64,000 nucleotides of DNA, taken from Pseudomonas fluorescens (lineage in GTDB: Bacteria; Pseudomonadota; Gammaproteobacteria; Pseudomonadales; Pseudomonadaceae). The stretch is taken from positions 186,001-250,000 of the forward strand of contig NZ_MRST01000019.1 of assembly GCF_001902145.1 (NCBI RefSeq). Reading direction: 5' to 3'. Of the stretch, positions 17,591-26,364 are shown piece by piece (position 1 is the stretch's first letter; every line of letters starts with the position of its first letter). The position numbers were made by a program, and so were the translations under genes. Under the pieces are notes generated by a model. It was not told where the DNA came from. It saw only the letters and a program-made list of their open reading frames with translations, and did no database searches.

Positions 17591-18025
17591 ATGCTGCGTT
17601 CCATGCTGCGCCTTGTTGCCCCATCCGTCGCCCTTGCGCTGGTCTTGCCTACGGGCGCCCACGCGGCCTCGCTGCTGGAGGCTCAAATGAACAGGAAGCT
17701 GCAAAGCGTCGCGGCTGAAAGCAACAAAGACCTGCCCCGGGAAATCGATGAAAAAACCCTGGAAGTCGCCTACACCGTTGAAGGCATGCAACTGATCGAT
17801 CACCTCAGCGTGCTGCCTGACCGTGCCGAACAGATGCGCGCCAACCCCAAGGCTGTGTATTTCCAGCTGGGCCGCAGTGTGTGCACCAACCCAGGCTACC
17901 GCGAGCTGATGGCCAAGGGCGCGGTGATGCGCTACGAAATCACCGAGAACAAGACCAATCGGCCGGTGGCTTCGGTAAAGTTCGCAGAGGCCGATTGCCC
18001 GGCTCCGGCGAAAAAGAAAAAGTAA
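17591..18025 (+). CDS. Periplasmic conserved hypothetical protein
   Basis: A 144-aa protein with a clear signal peptide (MLRSMLRLVAPSVALALVL, cleavage likely after GAHA-A). The mature part has two cysteines (CTNPGYRELMAKG and the C-terminal EADCPAP), which could form a disulfide, and ends in a lysine tail. It is small and soluble. I do not assign a function; related Pseudomonas proteins are uncharacterised. A GGAGAG ribosome site precedes the ATG. Confidence 0.75.
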   Translation: MLRSMLRLVAPSVALALVLPTGAHAASLLEAQMNRKLQSVAAESNKDLPREIDEKTLEVAYTVEGMQLIDHLSVLPDRAEQMRANPKAVYFQLGRSVCTNPGYRELMAKGAVMRYEITENKTNRPVASVKFAEADCPAPAKKKK

Positions 18026-18319
18026 CCTCTGCTTGACCCTCCCGCGCTGCTTCCCAGCGGCGCACACGCTTGCTCTGCGTTTGCCATCAACGACTAAACT
18101 GCGTAATGAGCCACCAATAAGCGGTTGCCAGCCAAGGGTTTTTCGGCCCATGATCAGTTCATCCCAGATGCCCGCCCACCACAGTTTTTAATGCTGTTCT
18201 GTCATATTTTCAGGGCAAAAAAGGCCTGCCCTCCTGCGGCATGCCGCGACACAAGCAGTGTCGTGGCCCAGTCGACGTTCTCGTCGACTACCCAGGCCCT
18301 GTAAAGAAGGAGAAATTGA

Positions 18320-19432
18320 ATGCCTCATGAATCGAATGATCTGTTGCTTCGTCATTTTGAAGAAAACGGGACCGACCTCACCCAGCAAGTCGACGCACAA
18401 ATTCAGTTGATCGCCCCCAACAGCCCGAATATCTCCCTTTATCGAGACATGATCCTCACCGTCCTGCGCATGGCCCAGGACGACCGTGATCGCTGGAACG
18501 CCAAGATCACCCTGCGTGCCATCCGTGAACTGGACCATGCCTTTCGGGTGCTCGAACAGTTCAAGGGCCGGCGCAAAGTCACGGTATTCGGCTCGGCACG
18601 TACGCCAGTGGAAAGCCCGCTGTATGCGCTGGCCCGAGAGGTGGGTGCAGCGTTGGCGCGTTCCGACCTGATGGTCATCACCGGTGGCGGTGGCGGCATC
18701 ATGGCCGCAGCCCACGAAGGCGCGGGCCTGGAGCACAGCCTGGGGTTCAATATCACCCTGCCCTTTGAACAGCACGCCAACCCAACCATTGATGGCACCG
18801 ACAACCTGCTGTCATTCCACTTCTTCTTTACCCGTAAGTTGTTCTTCGTCAAGGAAGCCGACGCGCTGGTGTTGTGCCCTGGCGGTTTCGGCACCCTCGA
18901 CGAGGCATTGGAAGTGCTGACCCTGATCCAGACCGGCAAGAGCCCGCTGGTGCCGGTAGTGCTGCTGGATGCGCCGGGCGGTGGATTCTGGCAAGGCGCC
19001 CTGAATTTCATCCGCAGCCAGTTGGAAGCCAATCGCTATATCCTGCCCACCGACCTCAAACTGGTCCGCCTGGTCTACAGCGCCGAAGAGGCCGTGGACG
19101 AAATCAACCAGTTCTACGCCAACTTCCACTCCACCCGCTGGCTAAAGCGTGAGTTTGTGGTGCGCATGACTCATCCCCTGAGTGATCGCGCCCTGGCCCA
19201 TATGCAGCAAGCGTTTGCCAGCCTGCGGCTCAGTGGCGAGTTCCAGCAATTCGCCTATACCGGCGAAGACCATGACGAACCGAGGTTCAGCCATTTGACG
19301 CGCCTGGTGTTCAATTTCAACGGCCGTGATCAGGGGCGACTGCGGGAGTTGGTGGATTACATCAACCTGCCGGAGAACTGGGCGCAGGCTCAGGGCAAGG
19401 CGCAGCAACGGATGACGCCAGAGACAGCGTGA
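18320..19432 (+). CDS. LOG-family protein (nucleotide hydrolase type)
   Basis: A 370-aa protein with a central LOG (lysine decarboxylase-like Rossmann) domain. KVTVFGSARTP near residue 90 is followed by VITGGGGGIMAAAHEGAGLE and the diagnostic VLCPGGFGTLDEALEVLTLI. An N-terminal helical extension of about 85 residues and a C-terminal extension of about 100 residues make it longer than the short LOG proteins. Known relatives cleave nucleoside monophosphates to base and ribose phosphate; the old lysine-decarboxylase label is not supported. Ends at a bidirectional terminator shared with recX. Confidence 0.85.
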   Translation: MPHESNDLLLRHFEENGTDLTQQVDAQIQLIAPNSPNISLYRDMILTVLRMAQDDRDRWNAKITLRAIRELDHAFRVLEQFKGRRKVTVFGSARTPVESPLYALAREVGAALARSDLMVITGGGGGIMAAAHEGAGLEHSLGFNITLPFEQHANPTIDGTDNLLSFHFFFTRKLFFVKEADALVLCPGGFGTLDEALEVLTLIQTGKSPLVPVVLLDAPGGGFWQGALNFIRSQLEANRYILPTDLKLVRLVYSAEEAVDEINQFYANFHSTRWLKREFVVRMTHPLSDRALAHMQQAFASLRLSGEFQQFAYTGEDHDEPRFSHLTRLVFNFNGRDQGRLRELVDYINLPENWAQAQGKAQQRMTPETA

Positions 19433-19445
19433 TTTTTTGCAGACG

Positions 19446-19487
19446 AAAAAAAGGCCCACTATTTTCATAGTGGGCCTTTTGTTTTTT
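19446..19487. terminator. Bidirectional terminator between LOG gene and recX
   Basis: AAAAAAAGGCCCACTA loop TAGTGGGCCTTTTG: long stem with A and T tracts on both sides, placed between convergent genes. Confidence 0.88.
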
Positions 19488-19492
19488 GGCGT

Positions 19493-19960
19493 TCAGTCGT
19501 CCATATCCCGACCGCTCAACAAGCGGCTGATCATGTCCATCGAAAACCCGCGATAACTCAAGAAACGACCTTGCTTCGCACGCTCCTTCGCATCTATAGG
19601 AAGATGCCCCGCAAACTTGCGACGCCAGGTTTCCTCCAACTGCGACTGCCAACTGATACCGCACTCACGTAGCGCGAGGTCAATATCGGCACGTTGCAGT
19701 CCACGTTGGCTCAACTCTTCGCGAATCCGCGCAGGGCCGTAACCGGAGCGTGCGCGGTAAGACACAAAGCTTTCAAGGTAACGGGCTTCCGACAACAGCC
19801 CTTCTTCCGTCAACCGGTCGAGGGCTGTTTCGATCATTTCAGGCTCTGCGCCGCGCTGGCGCAACTTACGTGTCAGCTCGACTCGACCATGCTCGCGGCG
19901 AGCGAGCAGGTCCATTGCAGTGCGCCGAACAGCGACGAGTGTATCCAGTACAACAGTCAT
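19493..19960 (-). CDS. recX: RecA regulator RecX
   Basis: A 155-aa helical-repeat protein that restrains RecA filament growth. Family marks: [53 protein letters not shown]. It lies eight bases downstream of recA, the usual operon, and so should be SOS-induced together with it. Confidence 0.93.
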   Translation of the reverse strand: MTVVLDTLVAVRRTAMDLLARREHGRVELTRKLRQRGAEPEMIETALDRLTEEGLLSEARYLESFVSYRARSGYGPARIREELSQRGLQRADIDLALRECGISWQSQLEETWRRKFAGHLPIDAKERAKQGRFLSYRGFSMDMISRLLSGRDMDD

Positions 19961-19968
19961 CGTTTGCT

Positions 19969-21027
19969 TCAGATGTCAGTATCGGCTTCTTCCATCTCGT
20001 CAACCGGCTCGCGGTTAGCGGCAGCTTTCACGTCCGGCGCCGGGGTCAACAGCTTGTCGCGAATCTGCTTCTCAAGCGTGGCAGCGATATCCGGATTGTC
20101 CGCCAGGAACTTGGCCGAGTTGGCCTTGCCCTGACCGATCTTGCTGCCGTTGTAGGCATACCAGGCACCAGACTTCTCGACGAAACCGTGCAGTACGCCC
20201 AGGTCGATCATCTCGCCGTTCAGGTAAATACCCTTACCGTAGAGAATCTGGAACTCTGCTTGACGGAATGGCGGCGCCACTTTGTTCTTCACGACCTTGA
20301 CGCGGGTTTCGCTACCCACCACTTCGTCGCCTTCCTTCACCGCGCCGGTACGGCGGATATCCAGACGGACCGAAGCGTAGAACTTCAGCGCGTTACCACC
20401 GGTGGTGGTTTCCGGGCTACCGAACATCACGCCGATCTTCATACGGATCTGGTTGATGAAGATCACCAGGCAGTTGGCGTTCTTGATGTTACCGGTGATT
20501 TTACGCAGCGCCTGAGACATCAGGCGGGCTTGCAGGCCCACGTGCATGTCGCCCATTTCGCCTTCGATTTCAGCCTTGGGCACCAGTGCAGCCACGGAGT
20601 CGACCACGATCACGTCGATGGCGTTGGAGCGCACCAGCATGTCGGTGATTTCCAGGGCTTGCTCGCCGGTATCCGGCTGGGAAACCAGCAGATCATCAAC
20701 GTTGACGCCCAGCTTGCCGGCGTATTCAGGATCCAGGGCGTGCTCGGCGTCGACGAACGCACAGGTGGCGCCCATTTTCTGCGCCTGGGCAATCACCGAC
20801 AGGGTCAGGGTGGTTTTACCGGAAGATTCAGGACCGTAGATCTCAACGATACGGCCTTTTGGCAGGCCGCCAATGCCGAGCGCGATGTCCAGACCCAGAG
20901 AGCCAGTGGAAATAGCCGGGATCGCCTGACGGTCGTGATCGCCCATACGCATTACGGCACCCTTGCCGAATTGACGTTCGATCTGACCCAGGGCCGCAGC
21001 CAAGGCTTTCTTCTTGTTGTCGTCCAT
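19969..21027 (-). CDS. recA: Recombinase RecA
   Basis: A 352-aa DNA strand-exchange ATPase and SOS co-protease. It starts [20 protein letters not shown]; Walker A is [15 protein letters not shown], and loop L1/L2 regions are present ([18 protein letters not shown]). The acidic C-terminal tail is usual. The ATG at 21027 is certain by family; an in-frame upstream extension reaches through pncC and is not coding in this frame. A LexA box lies 40 bases upstream. RecA is probably also the trigger for cleavage of the tailocin repressor encoded at 34.8-35.5 kb. Confidence 0.98.
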   Translation of the reverse strand: MDDNKKKALAAALGQIERQFGKGAVMRMGDHDRQAIPAISTGSLGLDIALGIGGLPKGRIVEIYGPESSGKTTLTLSVIAQAQKMGATCAFVDAEHALDPEYAGKLGVNVDDLLVSQPDTGEQALEITDMLVRSNAIDVIVVDSVAALVPKAEIEGEMGDMHVGLQARLMSQALRKITGNIKNANCLVIFINQIRMKIGVMFGSPETTTGGNALKFYASVRLDIRRTGAVKEGDEVVGSETRVKVVKNKVAPPFRQAEFQILYGKGIYLNGEMIDLGVLHGFVEKSGAWYAYNGSKIGQGKANSAKFLADNPDIAATLEKQIRDKLLTPAPDVKAAANREPVDEMEEADTDI

Positions 21028-21067
21028 TAAAGTCCTCACGTAATCAATAAGGCCTGACGGCCAACAC

Positions 21068-21083
21068 CTGTATAAGTAGACAG
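21068..21083 (-). promoter_or_regulatory. LexA (SOS) box of recA
   Basis: CTGTATAAGTAGACAG, fitting CTG-N10-CAG with inverted CTGT/ACAG arms, located 40 bases before the recA start codon. Confidence 0.88.
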
Positions 21084-21110
21084 TATTGTTCCACAAAGAT
21101 CCGAGATCGC

Positions 21111-21611
21111 CTACCCCTGATTGTCTATTTCTGCTGCAGCTCGTCGCAACAAGCCCTCCAGCGCGGCTTTTACCGTTTGTCGGCGGACCTCGTCGCGGTT
21201 GCCGGGGAAGTGCGCAAGCTCGGTCGTCACCTCTTCGCCCACGGCAAAAGCCAGCCAAACGGTGCCCACCGGCTTGTCCGGCGAGCCGCCATCCGGGCCG
21301 GCGACACCGCTGACCGCCACGGCAAACCGCGCCAGGCTTTTTTCCTGCGCGCCGCGGGCCATCGCTTCCACCACTTCCTGGCTGACGGCGCCGACTTTGG
21401 CGAACAGCTTTTCCGGCACATTCAACTGCCGGGTCTTCTGTCGGTTGGAATAAGTGACATAACCCGCCTCGAACCAGGCCGAACTGCCCGGGATCCGCGT
21501 GATAGCTTCGGCAATACCGCCGCCGGTACAGGACTCGGCAGTGGTGACGTGGGCACTGAGCACCTGCAAACGGCGACCCAGTTCGGCAGCCAGTTGAGTG
21601 ATTTCCTTCAC
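21111..21611 (-). CDS. pncC: Nicotinamide-nucleotide amidase (CinA C-terminal type)
   Basis: A 166-aa single-domain CinA/PncC protein that deamidates nicotinamide mononucleotide in the pyridine nucleotide cycle. Signature [20 protein letters not shown] with the catalytic serine, then [12 protein letters not shown] and [20 protein letters not shown]. It lies immediately upstream of recA on the same strand and marks the right-hand core border of the mutS/cinA tailocin site. Confidence 0.93.
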   Translation of the reverse strand: MKEITQLAAELGRRLQVLSAHVTTAESCTGGGIAEAITRIPGSSAWFEAGYVTYSNRQKTRQLNVPEKLFAKVGAVSQEVVEAMARGAQEKSLARFAVAVSGVAGPDGGSPDKPVGTVWLAFAVGEEVTTELAHFPGNRDEVRRQTVKAALEGLLRRAAAEIDNQG

Positions 21612-21692
21612 GGTCGTCTCCAGGAATGGGCGGGGGTCTGCCTACCCTACAGGAGCCCATCGACCATGCAAGGTACAGAGTGCATCAAGAGG

Positions 21693-22187
21693 CTAATGCG
21701 CGACGGCCTGCACGTAGGCCTGGCAAGCACGCAAGGCGATCAGGGCGTTATCGCCGTCGTCGGTGATACGGATAATTCGCTGAGCATGCGCCGGGTCAAG
21801 TCGGGCTCGCGAGGTTGCATGAACCACGCCGCCGGCGCTGGGGGCGGCAGGCACTGTGCAGCCAATGGCGACGGTGTCGAGAAGGACTGACAGCCGCACA
21901 TCAGCAGTGGCCAGGCGATCACGCAGAGCAGCTTGGTTACGCTGGGCATCGTTCAATTCCTGAATGTGTTGGTGGTCGCTAGTAGAGAGCTGTTGTTCAA
22001 GGGCCAGGCGCTTGGCCTGTTCAGCCTGTTGCAGATGAAGGATTGCCTGGCTTTGCTCGCTGAGCTCCTGCGCGTGGACCACCGATTGCAGCTCCAATTG
22101 CGCCCCGTATCGCCACGCCTGCACCTGCCACACAAGCGCCATGAGTAGGCATACGCCGATCAAGCGAAACGCACCTAGGAAACGCAT
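21693..22187 (-). CDS. Rz-like inner-membrane spanin
   Basis: A 164-aa protein with one N-terminal membrane anchor (FRLIGVCLLMALVWQVQAW) followed by a long glutamine-rich coiled coil (residues about 30-95) and a periplasmic C-terminus. This is the architecture of the i-spanin Rz, which with Rz1 fuses inner and outer membranes at lysis. The start overlaps the endolysin stop by 13 bases. An Rz1-like lipoprotein is encoded inside it in another frame. Confidence 0.8.
   Translation of the reverse strand: MRFLGAFRLIGVCLLMALVWQVQAWRYGAQLELQSVVHAQELSEQSQAILHLQQAEQAKRLALEQQLSTSDHQHIQELNDAQRNQAALRDRLATADVRLSVLLDTVAIGCTVPAAPSAGGVVHATSRARLDPAHAQRIIRITDDGDNALIALRACQAYVQAVAH
21740..21949 (-). CDS. Rz1-like outer-membrane spanin nested within the Rz gene
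   Basis: A 69-aa frame wholly inside the Rz gene but in a different register. It has a lipoprotein signal peptide (MPSVTKLLCVIAWPLLMCGC) whose LMCGC forms a lipobox, followed by a proline-rich mature part (PPPAPAAW). Embedded, out-of-frame, proline-rich lipoproteins are the hallmark of Rz1. It is probably translated as the partner of Rz. Confidence 0.72.
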   Translation of the reverse strand: MPSVTKLLCVIAWPLLMCGCQSFSTPSPLAAQCLPPPAPAAWFMQPREPDLTRRMLSELSVSPTTAITP

Positions 22188-22732
22188 AGCACCGCCTTCG
22201 CCCGCGCCCACAACTGCAAACGGTCCTCCAGCCCGTTGAGGCCGCCGTTGATGCGACGCGTGATGGCGGTGAACTGCCCTTTGTCGGCGAGCTCGTTGAG
22301 GCCGTTGCTTTGCCAGAACCAGGCGGCGGATTCGCAGGCCCATTGCGGTTGTTCCAGCAGTTGCGGCTGGAGCAACAGGCGATCATCGCCGAACAGCGCC
22401 TGGCTGCACGCCATGTAATTGCGGCGCCCGGTTATCTGGATCAGCCCCCTGCCACGATACTTTTGTCCATCTCCGTCCGCTTCGGGGGTGTTGCCCAGGC
22501 GTGCGGCCAAGGTGCCGGTGTCGTATTTGCTCAGGTACTGATCACTGCCCAACTCTCGTAAATAGAACAACTGACCCGATTCATGGCCGACTTGGGCAAG
22601 GAATGCGGCAGTGCGCTCGGGTGTGGTGATTTGGTAATGAGACATGGCCGTGTTTAAGGTCGAAATGAAAACGCCCGCCTTGAGGCGGGAGTTTGGTAAT
22701 ACTTTAATTAGCTGTTGCTCAGACACCACCAT
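22175..22732 (-). CDS. Endolysin, glycoside hydrolase family 19
   Basis: A 185-aa chitinase-like lysozyme that cleaves peptidoglycan glycan strands to free the tailocin. GH19 marks are TAAFLAQVGHESGQLFYLRE (catalytic Glu), KYRGRGLIQITGRRNYMACS, and INGGLNGLEDRLQL near the end. No signal peptide is present, so export should depend on the holin at 33.9-34.2 kb. Starts at ATG 22732 and runs into the Rz gene. Confidence 0.9.
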   Translation of the reverse strand: MVVSEQQLIKVLPNSRLKAGVFISTLNTAMSHYQITTPERTAAFLAQVGHESGQLFYLRELGSDQYLSKYDTGTLAARLGNTPEADGDGQKYRGRGLIQITGRRNYMACSQALFGDDRLLLQPQLLEQPQWACESAAWFWQSNGLNELADKGQFTAITRRINGGLNGLEDRLQLWARAKAVLCVS

Positions 22733-22774
22733 GCAACCCTCCTCCTTGGGGTCAAGTTTTCAATGAAACACGAC

Positions 22775-22909
22775 TCAGGCGTATTTTTCATTCAGTGCAT
22801 ACAAGATCGCGCACGTTTCTGAATCAAGCACACCGTCATAGTTTTCAGGGCGAAAGTGCAGTTGAAAAGCACTCAGTGCAGTGTCCTGGACGTAAGCGGG
22901 TCTGAACAA
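22775..22909 (-). CDS. Small tailocin protein (44 aa, TTG start)
   Basis: A short frame that begins with TTG six bases after the gpD stop and ends before the endolysin gene. The product starts LFRPAYVQDTALSAFQLHFR and ends LYALNEKYA. Its tight coupling to gpD and protein-like composition (aromatic, acidic and hydrophobic mix) support a real gene. It has no recognised domain. It might be a small tail-completion or lysis-timing protein, but that is a guess. A start further upstream is blocked by the in-frame stop overlapping gpD. Confidence 0.5.
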   Translation of the reverse strand: MFRPAYVQDTALSAFQLHFRPENYDGVLDSETCAILYALNEKYA

Positions 22910-22915
22910 TGCGCG

Positions 22916-23932
22916 TCACGCCTGTTCCGCCAACCCACCAGCCATGATCGAACTGCGATACCCCGTCGCCGGGTCGCCAACGTGTGTCACCTTGGTGATC
23001 GACCAGCGCCCCTGCATGTACACAGGCCAGGTGTCATCCAATACCAGCAACCCTTCGGCCGCCAGCAACGGGTTACCTGGGCACTCGATCTGTAACTTCA
23101 AGCCTTCACGGCCCACACGGCGCAGTTCGCCTTCGGCCACGGCGCGGGCTTCGGCTTCGTTCTGGCAGGGCTGGCGCAAGGTCTTGAACGGGGCGATCCC
23201 GACCTGGACCACGCGCTGCTTGCCGGCGGCGGCGTCCCACCATCTGACGCGGCTGCCCATGTATTTGGAGCGCGATTTTTCATCGAGCTTGGCGGTAATA
23301 AAGGCCTGGTCGCCCGGGCGGTTGTCGTGTGTCACGGACAGCTTCACTTCGGGCAACAGCTGACCGGTGAGTGACTTGGCCTGCCCCGCTTCGGCCAGCA
23401 CATAGAGTTCATTGAACGGTTTGGTGACTGCGTTGTAACGCTTGGCCAGGCGGGTGATGAAGGCCATGTCGCTTTCGTTGGACTGGTCGATATGCTCAAT
23501 CGCAATACCGTCCAGCGTCGGTGCCACACGCGGTGAAAAGCCGTGACGGCTGACCAGTTGGCGGAACAATGCGCCCAAGGTGGTCGGCCCATGGCTGGCG
23601 GAACGGCGCTGGCGGTAGCCGCTTTTATCCACCACGCTGAAGGGCGCAGCAGTGGCCACGATCATCAGGCGCATCGGAAACAGCACCGGGGTTCGCTGGG
23701 TGACGACAAACTCGCCTTTTTCCACCAGGCCGGTTTCCTGATAACCGACGCGCAGGCCGATCTTGCCGCTGAGGCTGGGCAAGCCTTCCAACCCCTCGAT
23801 GTTGAGGGTCAGTTCCAGCCGATCGGTCTCGATGCCCGCGGCATCGGTGTGGCTCCAGTGCATCAGGCGTTGATTGAGCAGCGCCGCATTGGCGCCGTAG
23901 AACTCCACGATCGGAGTGAATCCCTGTGTCAT
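22916..23932 (-). CDS. Tail hub protein, P2 gpD-like (late control D)
   Basis: A 338-aa protein of the phage late-control gene D/VgrG-like hub family, which links the tail tube to the spike at the baseplate centre. Family features: an opening beta domain (FTPIVEFYGANAALLNQRLM), SASHGPTTLGALFRQLVSRH, DQSNESDMAFITRLAKRYNA, and a C-terminal RWSITKVTHVGDPATGYRSS. Order gpU-gpX-gpD matches P2 and R-pyocin. Confidence 0.92.
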   Translation of the reverse strand: MTQGFTPIVEFYGANAALLNQRLMHWSHTDAAGIETDRLELTLNIEGLEGLPSLSGKIGLRVGYQETGLVEKGEFVVTQRTPVLFPMRLMIVATAAPFSVVDKSGYRQRRSASHGPTTLGALFRQLVSRHGFSPRVAPTLDGIAIEHIDQSNESDMAFITRLAKRYNAVTKPFNELYVLAEAGQAKSLTGQLLPEVKLSVTHDNRPGDQAFITAKLDEKSRSKYMGSRVRWWDAAAGKQRVVQVGIAPFKTLRQPCQNEAEARAVAEGELRRVGREGLKLQIECPGNPLLAAEGLLVLDDTWPVYMQGRWSITKVTHVGDPATGYRSSIMAGGLAEQA

Positions 23933-23941
23933 ACAGCCTCC

Positions 23942-24154
23942 TTAGTCCCAGGCCAGGACAGGACGTATGGCGGCCGGCCTGGCTAGCATCTCCGGCACGA
24001 TCACCCATACGCCTGCGGGCAGTACCGGGCCGTATTCGGCAAGGTCCGGGTTCAAGCGCCAGAGGGTTTCTTCGGCCGCGTCATCGCAACGGCCCAACTC
24101 GCGGTAAAGCAACAGGTTGACCGAGTCACCGGCAATACTTCGCACTCTACGCAT
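23942..24154 (-). CDS. Tail protein X, P2 gpX-like
   Basis: A 70-aa LysM-like tail protein (SIAGDSVNLLLYRELGRCDD, TLWRLNPDLAEYGPVLPAGV). It sits between gpU and gpD, with its start overlapping the gpU stop by eight bases. The family is thought to act at tail termination or hub assembly. Confidence 0.9.
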   Translation of the reverse strand: MRRVRSIAGDSVNLLLYRELGRCDDAAEETLWRLNPDLAEYGPVLPAGVWVIVPEMLARPAAIRPVLAWD

Positions 24155-24533
24155 TGACGAATTCCTCCAATTCCAGGGTCCAGGTCATGACCATGGCAGT
24201 GCCGTCATCAATCACATTGCTCTGGCTTTCCATCACTGCATTGATCCGCCACTGGCCCCAGTTACGGCCGATGCCATCGACCAGCGGCAACGGCGCCCGC
24301 GCATTTTGCAGGGCGCGCAATTCGTCCAGGCGTTGCATCCCGACGGCGTACATGGCGGTGCCGCTGAATGTGAGTTTTTCCAGCTTCTGGCCGTTCTGCC
24401 GCGACTGGGGTTTGCTGGCAATAATCGCCAGGTCGCTCCAACCGCCATCGCTGTTGCGCGTCAGTGTGGAATAGGCGAACCCCCGGGATAACCCAAAAAT
24501 AAAGTCGCCCAGTACCATTTGTTGTCGCATCAA
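24147..24533 (-). CDS. Tail terminator-type protein, P2 gpU-like
   Basis: A 128-aa protein with the gpU family pattern (LGDFIFGLSRGFAYSTLTRN, KLEKLTFSGTAMYAVGMQRL, ending TWTLELEEFVNA). In P2, U completes the tail end. It overlaps the tape measure stop by four bases, indicating translational coupling. Confidence 0.9.
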   Translation of the reverse strand: MMRQQMVLGDFIFGLSRGFAYSTLTRNSDGGWSDLAIIASKPQSRQNGQKLEKLTFSGTAMYAVGMQRLDELRALQNARAPLPLVDGIGRNWGQWRINAVMESQSNVIDDGTAMVMTWTLELEEFVNA

Positions 24534-26359
24534 TCACCTCCTGAGGGATCGGCCAGTGCCGCGTTGCGCCGCACGCTCAGGGAGTCGGTGAGCATAGGCA
24601 CGCATTGGAACTGCAAGGCCTGGATCACTTGATTGACCACCTGCTGAGCGTCCGCCGGGTTGACGCCGGTGATCTGGATGCTCGGTGAGAGCGTGATCTG
24701 AACGTTGTCCGTTCGCGCGCTGCTGAGTTCTTTACTCAGCGCGTTTGGCGCAGGCAGACGATCACTTGAACCGAACAACTTGCCCCCAAGCCAGCTGCCT
24801 GCTTCGCTGCCGAGCAAGCCACCGATGGCGCCGCCGACTGCGGTGCCGATACCCGGGAAAACCAGGGTGCCGAGAGCGGCGCCGGCGGACGCGCCGGCCC
24901 AGGCGCCACCGGCGGTGCTCAGGCCCGAACCGACAGCCTTGGCGTCGCCAGTGCGTACGCCCTGGATCACATCCACCGCGGTGTCGACATACTTGAGTGG
25001 GCCAAGGCGGCGGGCGCCGGCCAATCCCAATCTGCGCGCTGTTCCCAGTGGGCTGGCAGGTATCTTCAGCGGGCCAGGCAGAGGCTCACGCCTGATATCG
25101 CGAGTATTGGCCGGGGCAGTTACCCGACCTTCGAAAGGCATGGGGATGAGCTTGCGCTCTACTGCTTCGATCAGCCCAGGGCCTTTGCTCGCTGTCGACG
25201 GGCCTGCGGATCGGTTCTTTGTTCGACTGTTCGTCAGGACTGCACGAGGTTGCAACCGCCGAGCCGGGCCACCGGCATCCAAGCCCAAAAACGGCGGAGG
25301 CAACATTGCTTTTGCATCACGTTCGAGGCTACTTAGAATCCGGGCAAACACACCGCCGTTCCTGCCTGCGGGCGATCGTTTGGTCGAAGCTGTCTTCGGT
25401 GAAAGCGGCTGTTTCTTTTGCCTGTTCTGCGAGCTTTGAGGGCTTCGAGATCTCTGCTGTTTTTGCGAGGTCGACTGACGAGGACTCTTTTTCCCGCGGG
25501 AGCCCTGCGAGCGCGAACGTCGACTTCCAATGGGGCGCTCAGTTGCCGTCGCGCAGCAGCACGCTTTGCCTTTCTCGGAACCGCCATCCTTGAACAGCTT
25601 GCCAACACCGGGGAGCTTACCCAGCGTCGCATCGACCACGTTGCCGGCAACGCGGCTTTTTATCGTGTCTCCCAAACCTGAGAACAGTTCGGTAAACACC
25701 GGCGTAACAGCTCCAGCCGTTTTAATCGCGCTCGCCAGAACCGGTGAGTCTTCAGCGGCGACATTGGCGCTGTCCGTCAGGCTCGTCTTGGCTTTCAGCC
25801 AAAGCGATTCTCCCCAGACCGATGTGGCATCCAGGGTCTTAGAGAAGCGTTTGCTGCTTTCGTTGGACTCCTCGCGCAGCACCTTTACTGACTTTTCCGA
25901 CGTCGCGGCGTTGTCAAATTTCAAATGGCTGCCTGAATGCTGCAGCGCACTTGCCAGGTCTAGTATCTGGGCATTGCCCAGCGTCATGGCCTCGCGGGTA
26001 TGGCGCAAATTCTCAGAGGTGGTCGAAGCGGATTCAGACACCGTCTTCGATTCTGTAGGCTCACCCACATTGGATGAGCGCACATCAACTGCCCTCAACG
26101 ACGACAAGGCGGTGTCGAGAGAATCCACACCCTCACGCAATGAGCCGAGCGACAGTGCCAGTTCATCAAGTTTCAGCGTTGCGTCGGTGAGCGCGGCAAC
26201 TGTTCCGGACAAGGCAGCCAAATCTGTTGACGGGGTAGAGCTGCCAGCCGACAACGCGCCAGGGCTGAGGATATCGGCGTCATGTGCGCCGTTTGTACTG
26301 CCGAACGCATCCCGGCCATTCCTGGCGGCGGCATAGGCGAGCGAATAATTGTCCTGCAT
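24530..26359 (-). CDS. Tail tape measure protein
   Basis: A 609-aa protein that sets tail length. The N-terminal 200 residues are serine/alanine-rich and helical. A strongly basic, serine/glutamine-rich stretch lies at about residues 275-330 (RSRSQGSRGKKSPRQSTSQK). A glycine-zipper membrane-like region lies near residues 485-530 (GGAWAGASAGAALGTLVFPG and GGAIGGLLGSEAG). The C-terminus (QITGVNPADAQQVVNQVIQA) resembles P2/Mu-type tape measures. Position between the chaperone pair and gpU confirms the role. The basic insert is not a usual tape-measure feature. Confidence 0.88.
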   Translation of the reverse strand: MQDNYSLAYAAARNGRDAFGSTNGAHDADILSPGALSAGSSTPSTDLAALSGTVAALTDATLKLDELALSLGSLREGVDSLDTALSSLRAVDVRSSNVGEPTESKTVSESASTTSENLRHTREAMTLGNAQILDLASALQHSGSHLKFDNAATSEKSVKVLREESNESSKRFSKTLDATSVWGESLWLKAKTSLTDSANVAAEDSPVLASAIKTAGAVTPVFTELFSGLGDTIKSRVAGNVVDATLGKLPGVGKLFKDGGSEKGKACCCATATERPIGSRRSRSQGSRGKKSPRQSTSQKQQRSRSPQSSQNRQKKQPLSPKTASTKRSPAGRNGGVFARILSSLERDAKAMLPPPFLGLDAGGPARRLQPRAVLTNSRTKNRSAGPSTASKGPGLIEAVERKLIPMPFEGRVTAPANTRDIRREPLPGPLKIPASPLGTARRLGLAGARRLGPLKYVDTAVDVIQGVRTGDAKAVGSGLSTAGGAWAGASAGAALGTLVFPGIGTAVGGAIGGLLGSEAGSWLGGKLFGSSDRLPAPNALSKELSSARTDNVQITLSPSIQITGVNPADAQQVVNQVIQALQFQCVPMLTDSLSVRRNAALADPSGGD

Positions 26360-26364
26360 CCCGC

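Noticed and set aside
19750..21030. 426-codon plus-strand frame opposite recX and recA
   Set aside because: Shadow of recA and recX; no recognisable protein features.
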